DNA of 5,982 nucleotides from positions 1-5,982 of the forward strand of contig JADGNL010000120.1 of the NCBI GenBank assembly GCA_017883495.1, given 5' to 3'. Positions 5,536 through 5,982 of the stretch are shown in pieces (position 1 is the first letter of the stretch; each line of letters begins with the position of its first letter). The DNA comes from Methanomicrobiales archaeon (GTDB lineage: Archaea > Halobacteriota > Methanomicrobia > Methanomicrobiales > Methanospirillaceae). The notes under the pieces are model-generated. The model was not told the DNA's origin, searched no databases, and saw only the letters and a list, made by a program, of their open reading frames with translations. The translations under genes and the position numbers were made by a program.

Positions 5536-5560
5536 GGGGAGCGAGAGCCGCTCACTCCCC
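5536..5560. terminator. Hairpin at the convergent junction, possible bidirectional terminator
   Basis: GGGGAG (5536-5541) pairs with CTCCCC (5555-5560), then after one mismatch GAG (5543-5545) pairs with CTC (5551-5553) around a 5-nt loop. The stem spans the stop codon of the leftward iron-sulphur gene. It is the strongest stem in the 75-bp spacer between two converging genes. Archaeal termination usually relies on T tracts and none is seen here, so a role in 3'-end stability is equally possible. Confidence 0.4.
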
Positions 5561-5982
5561 ACCGCAGGATCGGACGTGCTCGCGGGCGCGGTGAACCGCG
5601 TCGCGATCCCCCTCCTCGAAGAGGTACCGGTCCTCTCCGACCGGGCAGACCGCGATGCAGCGACCGCAGGGGGAGATGTGCCGGTGGACGAGGTCCGCGG
5701 AACGCTCGGCACAGGCCCGCTTGTCTGTGAGCGAGGCCGGATAATCGCCTGGCTCGAGCGCGCCGGCAGGGCACTCCTCGATGCAGCGCATACACCGGGT
5801 GCAGAGATCCCCCGCGAGTACCGGGTCCGACGGGAGCTCGGCCGCTGTCAACACCGATGCGAACCGGACACGCGGCCCGTACGCGGGCGTCAGGAGCATG
5901 TTGCTAACTCCGAACGTGCCGAGGCCGGCGAGGTATGCCGCGTGCCGGTGGGAGAAGAAGGCGACCGGCCGCTCGAGCAGAA
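5552..5982 (-). CDS. QueG-like double [4Fe-4S] cluster protein, C-terminal part (5' end outside window)
   Basis: The leftward frame is open to the right edge, so the start lies outside; the ATG at 5899 is internal. The 142 visible residues start with a core typical of the QueG (COG1600) and reductive dehalogenase superfamily: HRHAAYLAGLGTFG, then SNMLLTPAYGPRVRFASVLT. Two ferredoxin-type motifs follow: CTRCMRCIEECP (C60, C63, C66, C70 of the visible part), and C90 with CGRCIAVCP (C105, C108, C112), the spacing seen in QueG. Such proteins pass electrons from two [4Fe-4S] clusters to a cobalamin bound in the N-terminal part, which is not visible here. QueG itself makes queuosine, which archaea do not use in tRNA, so this is probably a paralogue with another reductive or corrinoid-related role. 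The fold is confident and the substrate unknown. It converges on the gerW unit. Confidence 0.85.
   Translation of the reverse strand, partial: LLERPVAFFSHRHAAYLAGLGTFGVSNMLLTPAYGPRVRFASVLTAAELPSDPVLAGDLCTRCMRCIEECPAGALEPGDYPASLTDKRACAERSADLVHRHISPCGRCIAVCPVGEDRYLFEEGDRDAVHRAREHVRSCGGE

Noticed and set aside
1..5982. CRISPR array, insertion sequence, toxin-antitoxin or integration site
   Set aside because: No regularly spaced repeats, transposase, terminal inverted repeats, small paired toxin genes or tRNA-end duplication were seen.

Overview
This is a GC-rich, densely packed archaeal chromosome segment. An Orc1/Cdc6 replication initiator, archaeal-style TATA elements (TTTTTATA at 4061-4068) and purine-rich GGTG/GAGGT/GGAGGG ribosome sites point to a euryarchaeon. 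The presence of GerW/YtfJ and DUF2953 homologues together with a QueG-like iron-sulphur protein makes a Methanomicrobiales methanogen (Methanoculleus or a relative) my best guess. The taxon is an inference, not a measurement.

Layout. (1) 56-3061, plus strand: a tight three-gene cluster of cdc6/orc1, a single-domain Lrp/AsnC regulator and a PLP-dependent class I aminotransferase. The gaps are 2 and 7 nt, and each downstream ribosome site overlaps the end of the gene before it. (2) 3067-3930, minus strand: a SAM-dependent methyltransferase that meets the aminotransferase tail to tail with only 5 nt between stop codons. (3) 3931-4100: the only real intergenic control region. It has a leftward promoter that looks leaderless, a rightward TATA promoter, a 9-bp direct repeat and a 12-bp inverted repeat. 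(4) 4101-5476, plus strand: a three-gene unit of a GerW (YtfJ) protein, a membrane-anchored DUF2953 protein and a 76-residue protein. The last starts on a GTG that overlaps the preceding stop and has a strong GGAGGG site. (5) 5477-5551: a short convergent spacer with hairpins. (6) 5552 to the window end, minus strand: the C-terminal part of a QueG/reductive-dehalogenase-like protein with two [4Fe-4S] motifs, its 5' end lying outside the window.

How they may work together. The first cluster couples a replication initiator to an amino-acid-type regulator and an aminotransferase. The regulator may sense the aminotransferase's substrate or product. The most interesting unit is region 4. It is an archaeal counterpart of the Bacillus ytfI-ytfJ (DUF2953-GerW) pair, known from spore formers, in an organism type that does not sporulate. 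Its third, small protein shares an ungapped G-x-P-V-x4-R-V-x2-P signature with GerW and looks like a shortened GerW paralogue. That would make a membrane-associated GerW / mini-GerW / DUF2953 module of unknown function.
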